Assembly: GCA_964497585.1 (NCBI GenBank)
Contig: CAZCDS010000022.1
Span: 30,919-94,918, forward strand
Origin: CAZCDS01 sp964497585
GTDB taxonomy: Bacteria; Desulfobacterota; Desulfomonilia; Desulfomonilales; Desulfomonilaceae
Direction of reading: 5' to 3'
DNA: 64,000 bases
Every line of letters begins with the position of its first letter. Position 1 is the stretch's first letter. A program made the position numbers and the translations under genes. The notes under the pieces were generated by a model. It saw nothing but the letters and a program-made list of their open reading frames with translations. It made no database searches and was not told the origin of the DNA. Shown here one piece after another: positions 1 through 8,436 of this stretch.

Positions 1-131
1 GCTCTCTGATCGTGGGGCAGACCAGGTCGTTATGCATCGCATACTACCCGGAAATAGAACTGCCTTTGCTGTTCCTGGTCGCGGTGATCATACTTGTGGT
101 CAAGCCTGAGGGCTTGTTCGGACAGAGATAA
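1..131 (+). CDS. livH: Branched-chain amino acid ABC transporter permease, C-terminal end (partial)
   Basis: The window opens inside a reading frame (codons in phase with base 3) that ends at TAA 129-131. The 42 visible residues form a hydrophobic segment (LPLLFLVAVIILVV) followed by KPEGLFGQR, the usual end of the LivH/LivM inner-membrane permease family. The next gene is livM, only 10 bases downstream, then the two ATPases, so this is the other permease of a high-affinity branched-chain amino-acid (or related amide/urea) importer. The upstream part and the substrate-binding protein gene lie outside the window. The substrate cannot be decided from this fragment. Confidence 0.85.
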   Translation, partial: SLIVGQTRSLCIAYYPEIELPLLFLVAVIILVVKPEGLFGQR

Positions 132-141
132 TGGTGCCCCT

Positions 142-1140
142 ATGAAACGATACTTTCTCGATCTGAGGCTCTACCTATATGCAGGCGCATTCGTGATTCT
201 CCTCATTTTGCCCCGCGTCCTGTCCGCGTATCAACTGATGATGGTGGAATCGGGCCTCACCTACGGGGTCATGGCTCTGGGCCTTAATCTCTTGTTGCGC
301 TATTGCGGACTTCTTTCCTTTGGCCACGCAGCGTACTTTGCCACGGGCGCGTACGCAGTGGGTCTGCTGAACATGTACTTCCCGGAGAGTTTCAGTTTTG
401 AACTGGCCGTTGTGGCGGCTCTGGGGAGCTCTTTCGTGGTGTCCGCGCTGTTCGGATTCTTATGCGTACGCAACACGCGGATCTTCTTCTCCATTCTGAC
501 TCTGGCCCTCTCCATGCTGATCTTCGCAATTCTGTACAAGGCCTACTATTACACCGGCGGGTCAGACGGCATCCGCATCGAAATCCCCACCTTCTTCGGT
601 CACGAATTCGAGGGCATGCGCCGCGTGCATTTCCTCATTGGTCCGTACTACTATATTGTCCTGGGCGGTTTCGCGATCGCTGTCCTGCTCATGCGGGCCA
701 TAGTCAGCTCGCCGTTCGGCAAGGCTCTCCAGGCCACAAGGGACAACGAGTGGAGGGCCGAGATGATTGGCATACGGGTGAGACGTTACCGCTGGTACGC
801 CTTTGTCATCTCGGGGATGTGCACCGGCTTTGCCGGAGCTTTGTGGAGCTTTGTCAACGGACACATAACCCCGGAGATCTCCGACTGGGTGTTCTCCGGA
901 GAGATGGTGTACATGGTCTTGTTAGGAGGCTTCATGGTCTTCGAGGGGCCAATCGTGGGAGCAATCCTGTTCACTTATCTGAAGCTCTACGCGATTGCAT
1001 CCACCGAGTATTGGATGCTCATCATAGGTGGAACCCTGGTATTCCTGGTGCTCCTGTTGCCTGGCGGCGTTATGGGAGGAATTCAGAGTTTGTACCGCCG
1101 TCTCAGGCCCGATTCCGCGGCGTTGCAGAAAGCTACGTGA
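142..1140 (+). CDS. livM: Branched-chain amino acid ABC transporter permease LivM
   Basis: A 332-residue polytopic membrane protein of the LivM family, forming the transmembrane channel with LivH. It has about eight to nine hydrophobic segments. The family-typical stretch around residues 35-65 (GLTYGVMALGLNLLLRYCGL followed by SFGHAAYFATGAY) and the later segment GKALQATRDNEWRAEMIGI, which contacts the ATPases, are clear. The ATG at 142 (MKRYFLD) is chosen. The frame is open further upstream, but that part overlaps the livH end and has no family similarity. The gene lies 10 bases after livH and 16 before livG, so it is part of one operon. Nothing looks broken. Confidence 0.93.
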   Translation: MKRYFLDLRLYLYAGAFVILLILPRVLSAYQLMMVESGLTYGVMALGLNLLLRYCGLLSFGHAAYFATGAYAVGLLNMYFPESFSFELAVVAALGSSFVVSALFGFLCVRNTRIFFSILTLALSMLIFAILYKAYYYTGGSDGIRIEIPTFFGHEFEGMRRVHFLIGPYYYIVLGGFAIAVLLMRAIVSSPFGKALQATRDNEWRAEMIGIRVRRYRWYAFVISGMCTGFAGALWSFVNGHITPEISDWVFSGEMVYMVLLGGFMVFEGPIVGAILFTYLKLYAIASTEYWMLIIGGTLVFLVLLLPGGVMGGIQSLYRRLRPDSAALQKAT

Positions 1141-1156
1141 GGCTAAAGGATAGGCC

Positions 1157-1912
1157 ATGCTGGAAGTGTCCAACCTAGTCAAATCATTCGGTATGGCTCC
1201 GGTCATTTTGGGTGCCAGTTTCACGATTGAGCCCAGCGAGATTGTCTCGCTCGTGGGACCGAACGGAGCGGGAAAAACCACGCTGGTAAATCTGATCAGC
1301 GGCCATTTGTTTCCGGACTCGGGAACTATCTCGCTCTCGGGGAAAGACATCACTTCCGCGTCGCCCTATCAGCGGATCAAGCGGGGAATTGTTCGCAACT
1401 TCCAGATCACCCAGCTCTTTGAAGACCTCACGGTTCTGGACAACGTACGCAATTGCATATTCTCCCGAAAGGGTCAACTATGGCGGTTTCTTCGGCCGGC
1501 CGACAGTCACAGGGAGGCCACCCGAGAGGCGATGGAAGTCCTGGAGCTGTTCAACCTTGGTCAATTCAGGGACGAGAGCGGCGGCGGGCTTTCCGAAGGT
1601 GATAAGAAGGTACTGGACACCGCGATGGCGTTTGCTCTCAAGTCACAGTTCCTGCTGCTGGACGAGCCCACCAGCGGGGTGGCTACGGCAGAAAAGTTCA
1701 AGGTCATGGATATTATCATACGTGCAATAAAGGATACGGGCACGGCGACCCTGATTATCGAGCACGACATGGATATTGTCCGCGACTACACGCAGAGGGT
1801 AATGGTTCTGAATCAAGGCCTCATACTTGCCAACGGCACACCCGACGAGGTGATGAGCGACAAGGAGGTCCAGGAAACGCTCTTTGGAGTGAGTGATCAA
1901 GATGCTTCTTGA
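1157..1912 (+). CDS. livG: Branched-chain amino acid ABC transporter ATP-binding protein LivG
   Basis: ATPase subunit of 251 residues. The Walker A motif GPNGAGKTT is near residue 35, the Q-loop region is RNFQITQLFEDLTVLDNV, the signature-like region is GGGLSEGDKK, Walker B is FLLLDEPTSGV, and the H-loop is IIEHDMDIV. The signature is unusual: LSEGDKK replaces the common LSYGQQR, which is seen in some LivG-like proteins of anaerobes. It energises uptake together with LivF in a heterodimer. Its 3' end overlaps livF, as expected for translational coupling. Confidence 0.93.
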   Translation: MLEVSNLVKSFGMAPVILGASFTIEPSEIVSLVGPNGAGKTTLVNLISGHLFPDSGTISLSGKDITSASPYQRIKRGIVRNFQITQLFEDLTVLDNVRNCIFSRKGQLWRFLRPADSHREATREAMEVLELFNLGQFRDESGGGLSEGDKKVLDTAMAFALKSQFLLLDEPTSGVATAEKFKVMDIIIRAIKDTGTATLIIEHDMDIVRDYTQRVMVLNQGLILANGTPDEVMSDKEVQETLFGVSDQDAS

Positions 1913-2612
1913 GGTTTCGGACATTGACTTCTCTGTAGGCAAGACTCAGATATTGCGCTCTGTGTCCCTCAAGGTGAAGGAGGGCGAGCTCGTGGGGCTC
2001 GTGGGTCGTAACGGCGCGGGAAAGAGCTCCATACTCAAGAGCGTAATAGGATTGTACCAACCGCAACAGGGAACTGTCACATTCAAGGGTCGTGACATCA
2101 CGAAGGTTGCGACGCGACAGCGAGTGCTTTCCGGGTTGGCCTATTCGCCTGAGGATGCCCGAGTTTTTCCCGAGATCACGGTGGAGGAGAACATCCGCCT
2201 GGGAATGTGGGTCGCGGAGGATCGCGAGGGAAATGGGGAGAAATTCGAGCTTGAGGACGGAGTCCGGATCTTCCCCCGATTGAAGGGGCTTCTGAGCAGG
2301 AAGGGCGGAACGCTCTCAGGCGGTGAAAAGAAAATGGTCTCCATCACGAGGGCTCTGGCCTTGAGGCCAAGTCTGCTGCTCCTGGACGAATCCTTGGAGG
2401 GGCTCTCTCCCTTGGTGGTGAGGCAGTTTACGGAAGCCGCGCGCCGGATACGTGAGATGGGCATTTCACTTGTGCTTGCCGAATCGAATCTGCGACACGC
2501 CTCCCTCGTGGTGGAGCGGAGCTACGTCGTAGAGAGGGGCGAGATCCTTTTCGAAGGCACGCCGGAAGAAATTGCCGAGAACGAGAAACTTTCGACTATA
2601 GTCGGTCGCTGA
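1902..2612 (+). CDS. livF: Branched-chain amino acid ABC transporter ATP-binding protein LivF
   Basis: Second ATPase of the importer, about 236 residues. It begins MLLEVSDIDFSVGKTQILR. Walker A is GRNGAGKSS, the signature is LSGGEKKMVSITRAL, Walker B is LLLLDESLEGLSP, and the switch-region histidine is replaced: LVLAESNLRHASLV has E-S-N where LivF proteins often have EQN. An upstream in-frame GTG at 1893 is the alternative start. Both starts lie within the livG coding region, so the genes are coupled. It is the last gene of the transporter operon, but the alcohol dehydrogenase gene follows after only 34 bases and may be cotranscribed. Confidence 0.92.
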   Translation: MLLEVSDIDFSVGKTQILRSVSLKVKEGELVGLVGRNGAGKSSILKSVIGLYQPQQGTVTFKGRDITKVATRQRVLSGLAYSPEDARVFPEITVEENIRLGMWVAEDREGNGEKFELEDGVRIFPRLKGLLSRKGGTLSGGEKKMVSITRALALRPSLLLLDESLEGLSPLVVRQFTEAARRIREMGISLVLAESNLRHASLVVERSYVVERGEILFEGTPEEIAENEKLSTIVGR

Positions 2613-2646
2613 CCGCGCTTGAAGAAAAAGCCAAGGATGGTGTGCG

Positions 2647-3807
2647 ATGGCTGGACGCATAACCTTGTTCCGCACCACGCCCAGGATCGTGATGGGTCCT
2701 GGTGCAATTGACGGTATCGGCCGGGAGGTCGAATCTCTGGGAGCTAAGAGAGTCTTGGTGGTAACCGACCCGGGCATAATCGAATCGCGGCTCTTTTCAC
2801 GGGTCGAGGCGTCGCTCAAAGACGCGGGACTTGAAGTTCGAGTTTTCAGCGACGTAACACCGGACCCCCGCTATGAGATTGTAGAGGCTTGCGTGAGCAA
2901 ATCCGGCACTACCGATCCTGACTGCATCATCGGCCTGGGCGGCGGAAGTCCCATGGACATCGCGAAGTGCGCGGCATTGGTGATTGCAAGTGGGGGCTCG
3001 ATCTACGACTACCTCGGGGTAGACCTGGTGCCGAAGCCCGGAGTGCCGACTATCATGGTCCCCACAACAGCCGGGACCGGCAGTGAGGTGACGCCGATAG
3101 CGATCCTCTCCGACGAGAGAGAGAAGCTTAAGAAAGGCGTAGTGAGCTCCCACCTGTTCCCGCGGGTGGCCCTCCTCGACCCCGAGTTGACCGTCAGTAT
3201 GCCTCCCCATATTACGGCGGCAACGGGAATGGACGCCTGGATTCATGCAATCGAGGCATTCACCTCGGTAAATGCCACTCCCATGACGGATATGTTGGCG
3301 AGCCGCGCTATAGTGCTCATTCATGAGAATCTCCGCACCGCGTACGCGCAGGGCGGGAGCATCGAGGCTCGGGCGGCCATGCTGGAAGGCAGTCTCCTGG
3401 CCGGGATGGCATTCGCCAATGCGGGAGTGACCGCTGTCCACGCATTCGCGTATCCCATAGGCGCTGAGTTCCATATACCCCATGGCGTGGCCAACAGCAT
3501 CATGCTGGCCTCCGTCATGGAATTCAACATGCTGGGGAATCTTCCGAAATTTGCGCGCATGGCCGACCTAGTCGGGGAGAACACGAGGGATTTGAGTCAA
3601 CGGGATGCGGCCATGGTCGCGGTGGATGCGATGAGATCCCTCGCAACGGACGTCAGGATTCCCAGGTCGCTGGGCGAGTTCGGCATAAAAGAAGAGCACA
3701 TCCCTGAACTGGCTCAGGGCGTCATGAAGGTCACAAGGCTTCTGGACAACAATCCGCGCATACTTACCATCTCGGATGCGGAAGAAATCTACAGACGAGT
3801 TCTCTAG
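2647..3807 (+). CDS. Iron-containing (type III) alcohol dehydrogenase
   Basis: A 386-residue NAD(P)-dependent dehydrogenase of the Fe-ADH family, interconverting an alcohol with its aldehyde. The Rossmann-type N-terminal domain carries GGGSPMDIAKCAA and the dinucleotide-contacting segment PTTAGTGSEVTP. The metal ligands are visible as D and H in GMDAWIHAIEAF, and two further histidines in VHAFAYPIGAEFHIPHG. Length is normal for the family. It sits 34 bases after livF and 98 bases before an aldehyde:ferredoxin oxidoreductase, so it may supply or consume the aldehyde used by that enzyme (inference). The natural substrate cannot be read from the sequence. Confidence 0.93.
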   Translation: MAGRITLFRTTPRIVMGPGAIDGIGREVESLGAKRVLVVTDPGIIESRLFSRVEASLKDAGLEVRVFSDVTPDPRYEIVEACVSKSGTTDPDCIIGLGGGSPMDIAKCAALVIASGGSIYDYLGVDLVPKPGVPTIMVPTTAGTGSEVTPIAILSDEREKLKKGVVSSHLFPRVALLDPELTVSMPPHITAATGMDAWIHAIEAFTSVNATPMTDMLASRAIVLIHENLRTAYAQGGSIEARAAMLEGSLLAGMAFANAGVTAVHAFAYPIGAEFHIPHGVANSIMLASVMEFNMLGNLPKFARMADLVGENTRDLSQRDAAMVAVDAMRSLATDVRIPRSLGEFGIKEEHIPELAQGVMKVTRLLDNNPRILTISDAEEIYRRVL

Positions 3808-3905
3808 GCAAGGCGCCGGGATGGAACCGCTGCATGGAAAATGGCGGAAAGGATCTTTTGAGGCGGTTCCTGCCAAACGCACATACCCATCGAAGTGAGG
3901 GGAAA

Positions 3906-5684
3906 ATGCACGGCTTCTTCAATATGGTCCTACGAATTGACGCCACGGAGAAATCCATCGACTTGAAGATGATCTCTGATGACATACTCGAAAGAACCCT
4001 CGGTGGCAAAGGCCTTGCCACCCATCTCTTGCTGGAGAACAATCCGCCCGAGGTCGATCCTCTTGCTGCGGAGAACCACATTATATTCGCCGGAGGACCG
4101 GTGAGTGGAACCCGTATTTGGGGCTCATGCAGGCACGGAATCTTCACAAAATCCCCTCAGACCACCCTCTACTCCGAATCCTATTCCGGCGGTTCAGTGG
4201 CCGAGTACCTGGCAGTCACCGGCTACGACGCGATCGAGATTCACGGAGCCGCAGCCGAGCCGATCTGGATAGAGGTCTCCCACAACGAGACACGATTTCA
4301 TGACGCAAACGATCTCTGGGGGTTGGAAACGTACGAGACTGAAGATCGTATCAAGGCCTGGGTACGAGAAAATCGGCCGCAAGCGTCCGGTTCTGGAGTT
4401 TTGGTCATCGGTCCTGCAGGGGAAAACCTGGTGAGCTTCGCGGTGGTGGAAAACGACTACTGGCGAAGTGCCGGGAGAACCGGTGTGGGTGCGGTCCTGG
4501 GATCGAAAAAGATCAAAGCGATCGCTTTTTACGGGAATCGAAAGAAACAGCTCGCAGATCCCGAAGCGGTGGCAAGCTTCTCCAAGGAACTTCTGGCAAG
4601 GGCCAAAGACGATCCAGGCGTAAAGAATTACAAGAATCTCGGAACCCCGATGCTCGTAGATATCATGAATAAGGTAGGGGGGTTTCCCACGAGGTATTGG
4701 CATAGAGGTCAAGCTGCTCACAAGGATCGGATCAATGCGGGTGCTCTGCACGAACGCTGCACCGTGGTCCCGCACGCGTGCAGGAAGTGCTTCATCGCGT
4801 GCGGAAGGCTTTCGACGGTAAGAGAAGGACGCCACGCGGGCCTGAAAATCGAAGGCCCCGAGTATGAGACGATCTATGCGTTTGGGGGCCTGTGCGAAGT
4901 CGACTCTATCGAGGAGATAGCCTACTTGAACGACGTATGCGACAGGCTCGGTATGGATACCATGTCGGCCGGAAATCTGGCCGCCCTGACGATCGAAGCG
5001 TCGCAACAGGGGAAGATCGACTTTGAGATCGACTATGGAGAGGTAGATAACATAGTCCGACTGCTTAACGATATTGCCTTTCGCAGAGGCATAGGAGACA
5101 TCCTCGCTCGCGGCATCAAACATGCTTCAGCGGCTTGGGGCATGGAGGACCAGGCGATTCACGTAAAAGGGCTGGAACCCGCCGGGTACGATCCTCGTAT
5201 TCTGAAAGGAATGGGACTTGCCTACGCATCTAGTGACAGAGGAGCGTGCCACCTTCGGGCTACCTTTTACAAGCCTGAATTGGGCAACATAATCCCTCCG
5301 GATCAGATCCAAGGAAAGGCTGCCATGTTTACCGAATGGGAGGATCGACTCACCATATTCGATACTCTGATTCTCTGTCGCTTTTACCGGGACCTGTATC
5401 AGTGGGAGGAATTGGCTGCCATTATCCGTGCCACCACCGGCAGGGAGTTTGATATGACGGATATGCGAGCCATCGCTGCCCGGGTTACCGATACCACCAG
5501 GCGTTTCAATGTGCGTGAGGGGCTCACGCCGGAAGATGATCGGTTGCCCCGACGTTTCCATACAGAGGCGCTTCCCGAATCCGGAAAGCTCATCTCCAAA
5601 GATGACACGGATACGTTGCTCAGAGAGTACTACCAAGCCAGAGGCTGGGATGAACACGGTAATCCTCCTGAGGATCCTTTCTGA
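3906..5684 (+). CDS. aor: Tungsten-containing aldehyde:ferredoxin oxidoreductase
   Basis: About 592 residues of the AOR family, which oxidises aldehydes to acids with ferredoxin as acceptor, using a bis-pterin tungsten centre and one [4Fe-4S] cluster. The start at 3906 is preferred over 3834 because MHGFFNMVLRIDAT matches the usual family N-terminus and GAGGGG sits just upstream. Cluster cysteines are seen in HACRKCFIACGR (near residue 288) and in ILCRFYRD towards the C-terminus. Pterin-contact regions include GSCRHGIFTKSP, the YSESYSGG segment and LAYASSDRGACHLR. The neighbouring iron alcohol dehydrogenase suggests an alcohol/aldehyde oxidation or acid reduction module. Cytoplasmic. Confidence 0.94.
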   Translation: MHGFFNMVLRIDATEKSIDLKMISDDILERTLGGKGLATHLLLENNPPEVDPLAAENHIIFAGGPVSGTRIWGSCRHGIFTKSPQTTLYSESYSGGSVAEYLAVTGYDAIEIHGAAAEPIWIEVSHNETRFHDANDLWGLETYETEDRIKAWVRENRPQASGSGVLVIGPAGENLVSFAVVENDYWRSAGRTGVGAVLGSKKIKAIAFYGNRKKQLADPEAVASFSKELLARAKDDPGVKNYKNLGTPMLVDIMNKVGGFPTRYWHRGQAAHKDRINAGALHERCTVVPHACRKCFIACGRLSTVREGRHAGLKIEGPEYETIYAFGGLCEVDSIEEIAYLNDVCDRLGMDTMSAGNLAALTIEASQQGKIDFEIDYGEVDNIVRLLNDIAFRRGIGDILARGIKHASAAWGMEDQAIHVKGLEPAGYDPRILKGMGLAYASSDRGACHLRATFYKPELGNIIPPDQIQGKAAMFTEWEDRLTIFDTLILCRFYRDLYQWEELAAIIRATTGREFDMTDMRAIAARVTDTTRRFNVREGLTPEDDRLPRRFHTEALPESGKLISKDDTDTLLREYYQARGWDEHGNPPEDPF

Positions 5685-5952
5685 CCGGGCACGAGAATCT
5701 CGATGCGGTAAACCGTTCCCGTTCTACTCGTGCGCGAAGACCGGTCCATTGCGCATAAGTCGTTTTGGCGTCAACTCGCTTGTTCTCCCGGATTATTCGG
5801 CGGATAAACAAAGAAATGTATGTTCTTCCCCTCAAGTATTTGATATAGTGTCGCAAATCGAGTGAGGTTGAGGATAAACGGATGTCGGGCAGTGGTGAAA
5901 AGGGAAGAGAGACAATTCGCCCACAATTTGACAGTTCCATCATGATTGATTT
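5685..5952. other. Intergenic region after the aldehyde oxidoreductase gene
   Basis: No convincing coding frame on either strand; short frames here lack a ribosome-binding site and family character. I see no clear factor-independent terminator. The section after 5800 is AT-richer and could contain promoter elements, but I cannot define one. Confidence 0.4.
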
Positions 5953-6168
5953 TCAGGGGGCCAGGATCACCTCGAACGCCTCATGAAGGCGGGAGCAGTT
6001 GTTCGCGATGGAGACCGGTATCGTGGCACGTGATCCGTCTTGGGACCCCTTCCGCGATGAACTCTGCCCAATGGACCGCACGATGAAGCCTACCTGGTTC
6101 TGCTCTTCAATCAGGAGGCAGCGGACGAAGGGAGAAGTTCTGCGGTTTTGGGCCAGTTCATACTGCAT
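5953..6168 (-). CDS. Possible small protein divergent from the NifX-like gene
   Basis: A 71-residue frame beginning MQYELAQNRRTSPFVRCLLI and ending LHEAFEVILAP. I do not recognise the family. Roughly 70% of its third codon positions are G or C, which resembles true genes in this window, and the composition is protein-like. Against it, there is no good ribosome-binding site, and its ATG lies inside the dyad at 6164-6175, so translation from that start would share sequence with a probable operator. If real, it is transcribed away from the sigma-54-controlled gene at 6324. Confidence 0.35.
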   Translation of the reverse strand: MQYELAQNRRTSPFVRCLLIEEQNQVGFIVRSIGQSSSRKGSQDGSRATIPVSIANNCSRLHEAFEVILAP

Positions 6169-6207
6169 TGTGCAAACCACACCAGAGGCGATGGTTGCAC
6201 AGTGCAA
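6164..6207. promoter_or_regulatory. Pair of related dyads, probable activator binding sites
   Basis: TTGCACAGTGCAA at 6195-6207 is a perfect 6+1+6 inverted repeat. TGCATTGTGCAA at 6164-6175 is a near copy in the opposite orientation. The centres are about 31 bases apart (about three helical turns). They lie 80-120 bases upstream of a consensus sigma-54 promoter, the normal position for the enhancer-binding activator such promoters need. The activator gene is not in the window. Confidence 0.6.
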
Positions 6208-6284
6208 TTATCTCCTTTCCGGGCGCACTTGAACATAGGCTCCTTAGTTACATTATTCCAAAGTGTTACCTTTGGCTTGAAGGT

Positions 6285-6299
6285 TGGCACGCAAATTGC
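6285..6299 (+). promoter_or_regulatory. Sigma-54 (-24/-12) promoter
   Basis: TGGCAC, five bases (GCAAA), then TTGC: a perfect match to the sigma-54 core consensus, including the fixed spacing. The expected start of transcription is about base 6311, giving a leader of roughly a dozen bases before the ATG at 6324. Together with the dyads upstream this indicates RpoN-dependent activated expression of the NifX-like gene. Confidence 0.75.
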
Positions 6300-6323
6300 C
6301 CCGTCATCTGACGGACGGTTAAC

Positions 6324-6626
6324 ATGCGAGTAGCGCTTCCTGAACATCAAGATCGAATTGCACCGGCCTTCGACACGTGTCGGCGGCTGTTGGTCTTCGT
6401 CGACACGGGAGATGCGTACGAGAGTCTCTCAGACGAAGATTGGTCGGGCGTCGCGCGGTGGAATCGTCCTGAGTGCCTCTGGCGTTTGCGGATCGACCTC
6501 TTGATGTGCGGTGGAATCAGTTGCTGGATGGAGGAACAGATTCTGCAGCGAGGAATATTGATGATACCGTGGCTTGCGGGTTACGTCCCGGAGATTCTGG
6601 AGGGTTCTGCCGTGGATAATAGATAG
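6324..6626 (+). CDS. Dinitrogenase iron-molybdenum cofactor (NifX/NifB C-terminal, ORP-like) family protein
   Basis: A 100-residue single-domain protein. The opening MRVALPEHQDRIAPAFD and the following RRLLVFV are typical of the NifX/NafY/MTH1175 family. The segment DLLMCGGISCWMEE and the later GYVPEIL are the family's second half. Members bind metal-sulfur clusters (for example FeMo-co precursors or the Mo-Cu cluster of the orange protein, ORP). In Desulfovibrio the ORP genes are under sigma-54 control, which agrees with the promoter seen here. No nif genes are nearby, so nitrogen fixation is not implied. Metal-cluster binding is inferred from family only. Confidence 0.8.
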   Translation: MRVALPEHQDRIAPAFDTCRRLLVFVDTGDAYESLSDEDWSGVARWNRPECLWRLRIDLLMCGGISCWMEEQILQRGILMIPWLAGYVPEILEGSAVDNR

Positions 6627-6724
6627 GAAAGGGGGTGATAGTGAACGGATGATGGGCCCAGAACAGGACACGTAGGGCTCAGCATGGCATTCTGTGTCCC
6701 GGAAGTGATGGGGTCGAGAAGAGG

Positions 6725-6743
6725 TTCTGTGCGGGGCACAGAA
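6725..6743. repeat. Inverted repeat between the NifX-like and hydrolase genes
   Basis: TTCTGTGC, three G residues, then GCACAGAA: a perfect 8-base stem with a 3-base loop. There is no T run after it, so it is as likely an operator as a transcript hairpin. The surrounding 6627-6900 region contains no other gene I can support. Confidence 0.45.
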
Positions 6744-6900
6744 GTGGATCTCAACCCAGGTGAATTTCTATTCAATATTCACTAGCGGCCACAAGAGGTG
6801 ATAGAGGTTAAGTTGCGTTCCTTCTCGTTTCGGATAGGGACTTTGGTCCCAGCGTGGGTTGAGAAACTCGCTTTCAACCACAGTAAAGGAGGGAAAGCAA

Positions 6901-7815
6901 ATGACAGAGTCAATCTCTCGCAGAAGATTTCTCAAGGTCGCCGGCGTAACCGCATCGGTAGGTGCTCTAGGAATACCCTCGAGCCTGGTGGGCTCAGGCC
7001 CTAGGCTTGCCTTTGCGGCGGAGCCGAAGATAGAGGTCTATGCCTTTCTCTGTGGAATTTTGAAGACGCAGACGCAGTATATTCTCAAGGATACCCGTGT
7101 CGGTACCCCGATGAACATCCCGGTACCTTTCTTGCTTATCAAGCACGGCAAAGACTGGGTGTCCTTTGACACGGGCAACAACGCGATGTGTGCCAAGGAT
7201 CCGGTCGCCTACTGGGGCAAAAAGGTGACGGACGCCTACTTTCCCGTCATGAAGGGCTATGAAGAGTTCCATGTGCAGCTCAAGAAACTTGGCGTGGAGC
7301 CCAAAGCCATCAAGTGTGCCATCGTCAGCCACGGGCATCTGGATCATGCGGGCTCCATTGACAATTTCAAGGGCACAAAGGTTCCCCTTTACTTCCAGAA
7401 AAGGGAGCTGGAAGTCATAAAGAAAGCCGTGGCCTCCGGCAAGAAGACGGCTTACATTCCGGATGATTTCAAGGTAATGGACAAACTCATGGTCAAGGCC
7501 ATCGACGGTGTCTTTGATGTTTTCGGCGATGGAACGCTCGTCGTGTTTCCCACTCCTGGTCATACACCGGGGCATCAGTCAATGCTTGTCAAAGGGCGCG
7601 ACGGCAAGATGTTGGTCATCGCAGCAGACGCCATGTATACTATCGAGAACATGGTGGACGCCATACCACCCGGCCTGTACTGGAATATGCCTCAAGCCAT
7701 GGAAGCCCTCTACATCTTCAAGATCATGAAGATGATGGGTGCCGAAGTTATGCCCGCGCATGACCCGATCTACTGGAAAAAGCAAACGTTGGCTCCCAAG
7801 GTATTCGGCACGTAG
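6901..7815 (+). CDS. Tat-exported metallo-beta-lactamase-fold hydrolase (lactonase-like)
   Basis: A 304-residue precursor. ATG 6901 is preferred because AAAGGAGGG lies 8 bases upstream and the protein then starts with a twin-arginine signal (SISRRRFLKVAG, hydrophobic core to about residue 37). The mature part is a metallo-beta-lactamase fold: SHGHLDHAG carries the HxHxDH ligands, TPGHTPGHQS the next histidine, ADAMYT the bridging aspartate with a following tyrosine, and PAHDP the last histidine. This Asp-plus-Tyr pattern is that of the N-acyl-homoserine lactonase (AiiA/AttM) branch, so a lactone or ester substrate is plausible. The substrate is not shown by the sequence. It acts in the periplasm and stands alone in its transcription unit. 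Confidence 0.85.
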   Translation: MTESISRRRFLKVAGVTASVGALGIPSSLVGSGPRLAFAAEPKIEVYAFLCGILKTQTQYILKDTRVGTPMNIPVPFLLIKHGKDWVSFDTGNNAMCAKDPVAYWGKKVTDAYFPVMKGYEEFHVQLKKLGVEPKAIKCAIVSHGHLDHAGSIDNFKGTKVPLYFQKRELEVIKKAVASGKKTAYIPDDFKVMDKLMVKAIDGVFDVFGDGTLVVFPTPGHTPGHQSMLVKGRDGKMLVIAADAMYTIENMVDAIPPGLYWNMPQAMEALYIFKIMKMMGAEVMPAHDPIYWKKQTLAPKVFGT

Positions 7816-7840
7816 ATGACGACTCGCCCGCTTTCTGCAG

Positions 7841-7884
7841 CCTTTGAGGAGAACCTCTTTTCCCGACGGAGGTTCTCCCAAAGG
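7841..7884 (+). terminator. Strong hairpin downstream of the Tat hydrolase
   Basis: CCTTTG and GGAGAACCTC on the left pair with GAGGTTCTCC and CAAAGG on the right, a stem of about 15 base pairs around a 10-base loop. It starts 26 bases after the stop codon. A T-run is lacking, so it may protect or pause the transcript rather than be a classic factor-independent terminator. Confidence 0.6.
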
Positions 7885-8436
7885 TCCTCACCGTGACACA
7901 AGCCAACGCCGATATCCAACTGATATCCTTATCCTCCCCCGAATCATCGTCACCTCTTGATGTTGGGGGATTTTTTGCAGCGCTCCACGAGAGGCCTGCC
8001 GAGTTCGACTCTCGCTCCGAGCACCAGGGAATACGCGAGGGTCGCAGATCAGATGCTGCGGCCCTTTTCATTTGGTCTTGCCCGCCGCCTTCTCCGGTGT
8101 CCGATTCCCGCGGCATTCCTATCGCATTCGTCTCATGCCCTTTCTGAGAGATACTAAGAGTCACTACAGGTTGTACCCCAAAAATGTACCGTGCGCATCC
8201 CGCCGTTGCTTCGAAGCGGTTTGTTATGCTGAACTAGCCCCATACGAGATAAGCTCGTTGCCTCAGAAGCCAGTGAAATAGCCCGTCGCCAGTGCGTCGT
8301 AGCTACCCTCCGACCGTACCCCACGCCACAACCCACGTGCCGGCATAAGGCCTTCTCTCCGGTAAGGGCAAGACGTCCCCGAGGAGATTGACAAGTCGCG
8401 TAGTCTCTTCCTGGCTGTAAGAACGGTACATTGCGA
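7885..8436. other. Intergenic region before the CRISPR-Cas operon
   Basis: About 550 bases with no frame that looks coding on either strand and no recognised RNA gene. It may be decayed sequence left by rearrangement at the edge of the cas locus, in keeping with the truncated cse1 copy downstream, but I cannot identify any source. Confidence 0.4.

Noticed and set aside
5999..6232. 77-aa plus-strand frame between AOR and the NifX-like gene
   Set aside because: No ribosome-binding site, odd composition, and it runs through the dyads; the opposite strand has more coding-like codon use.
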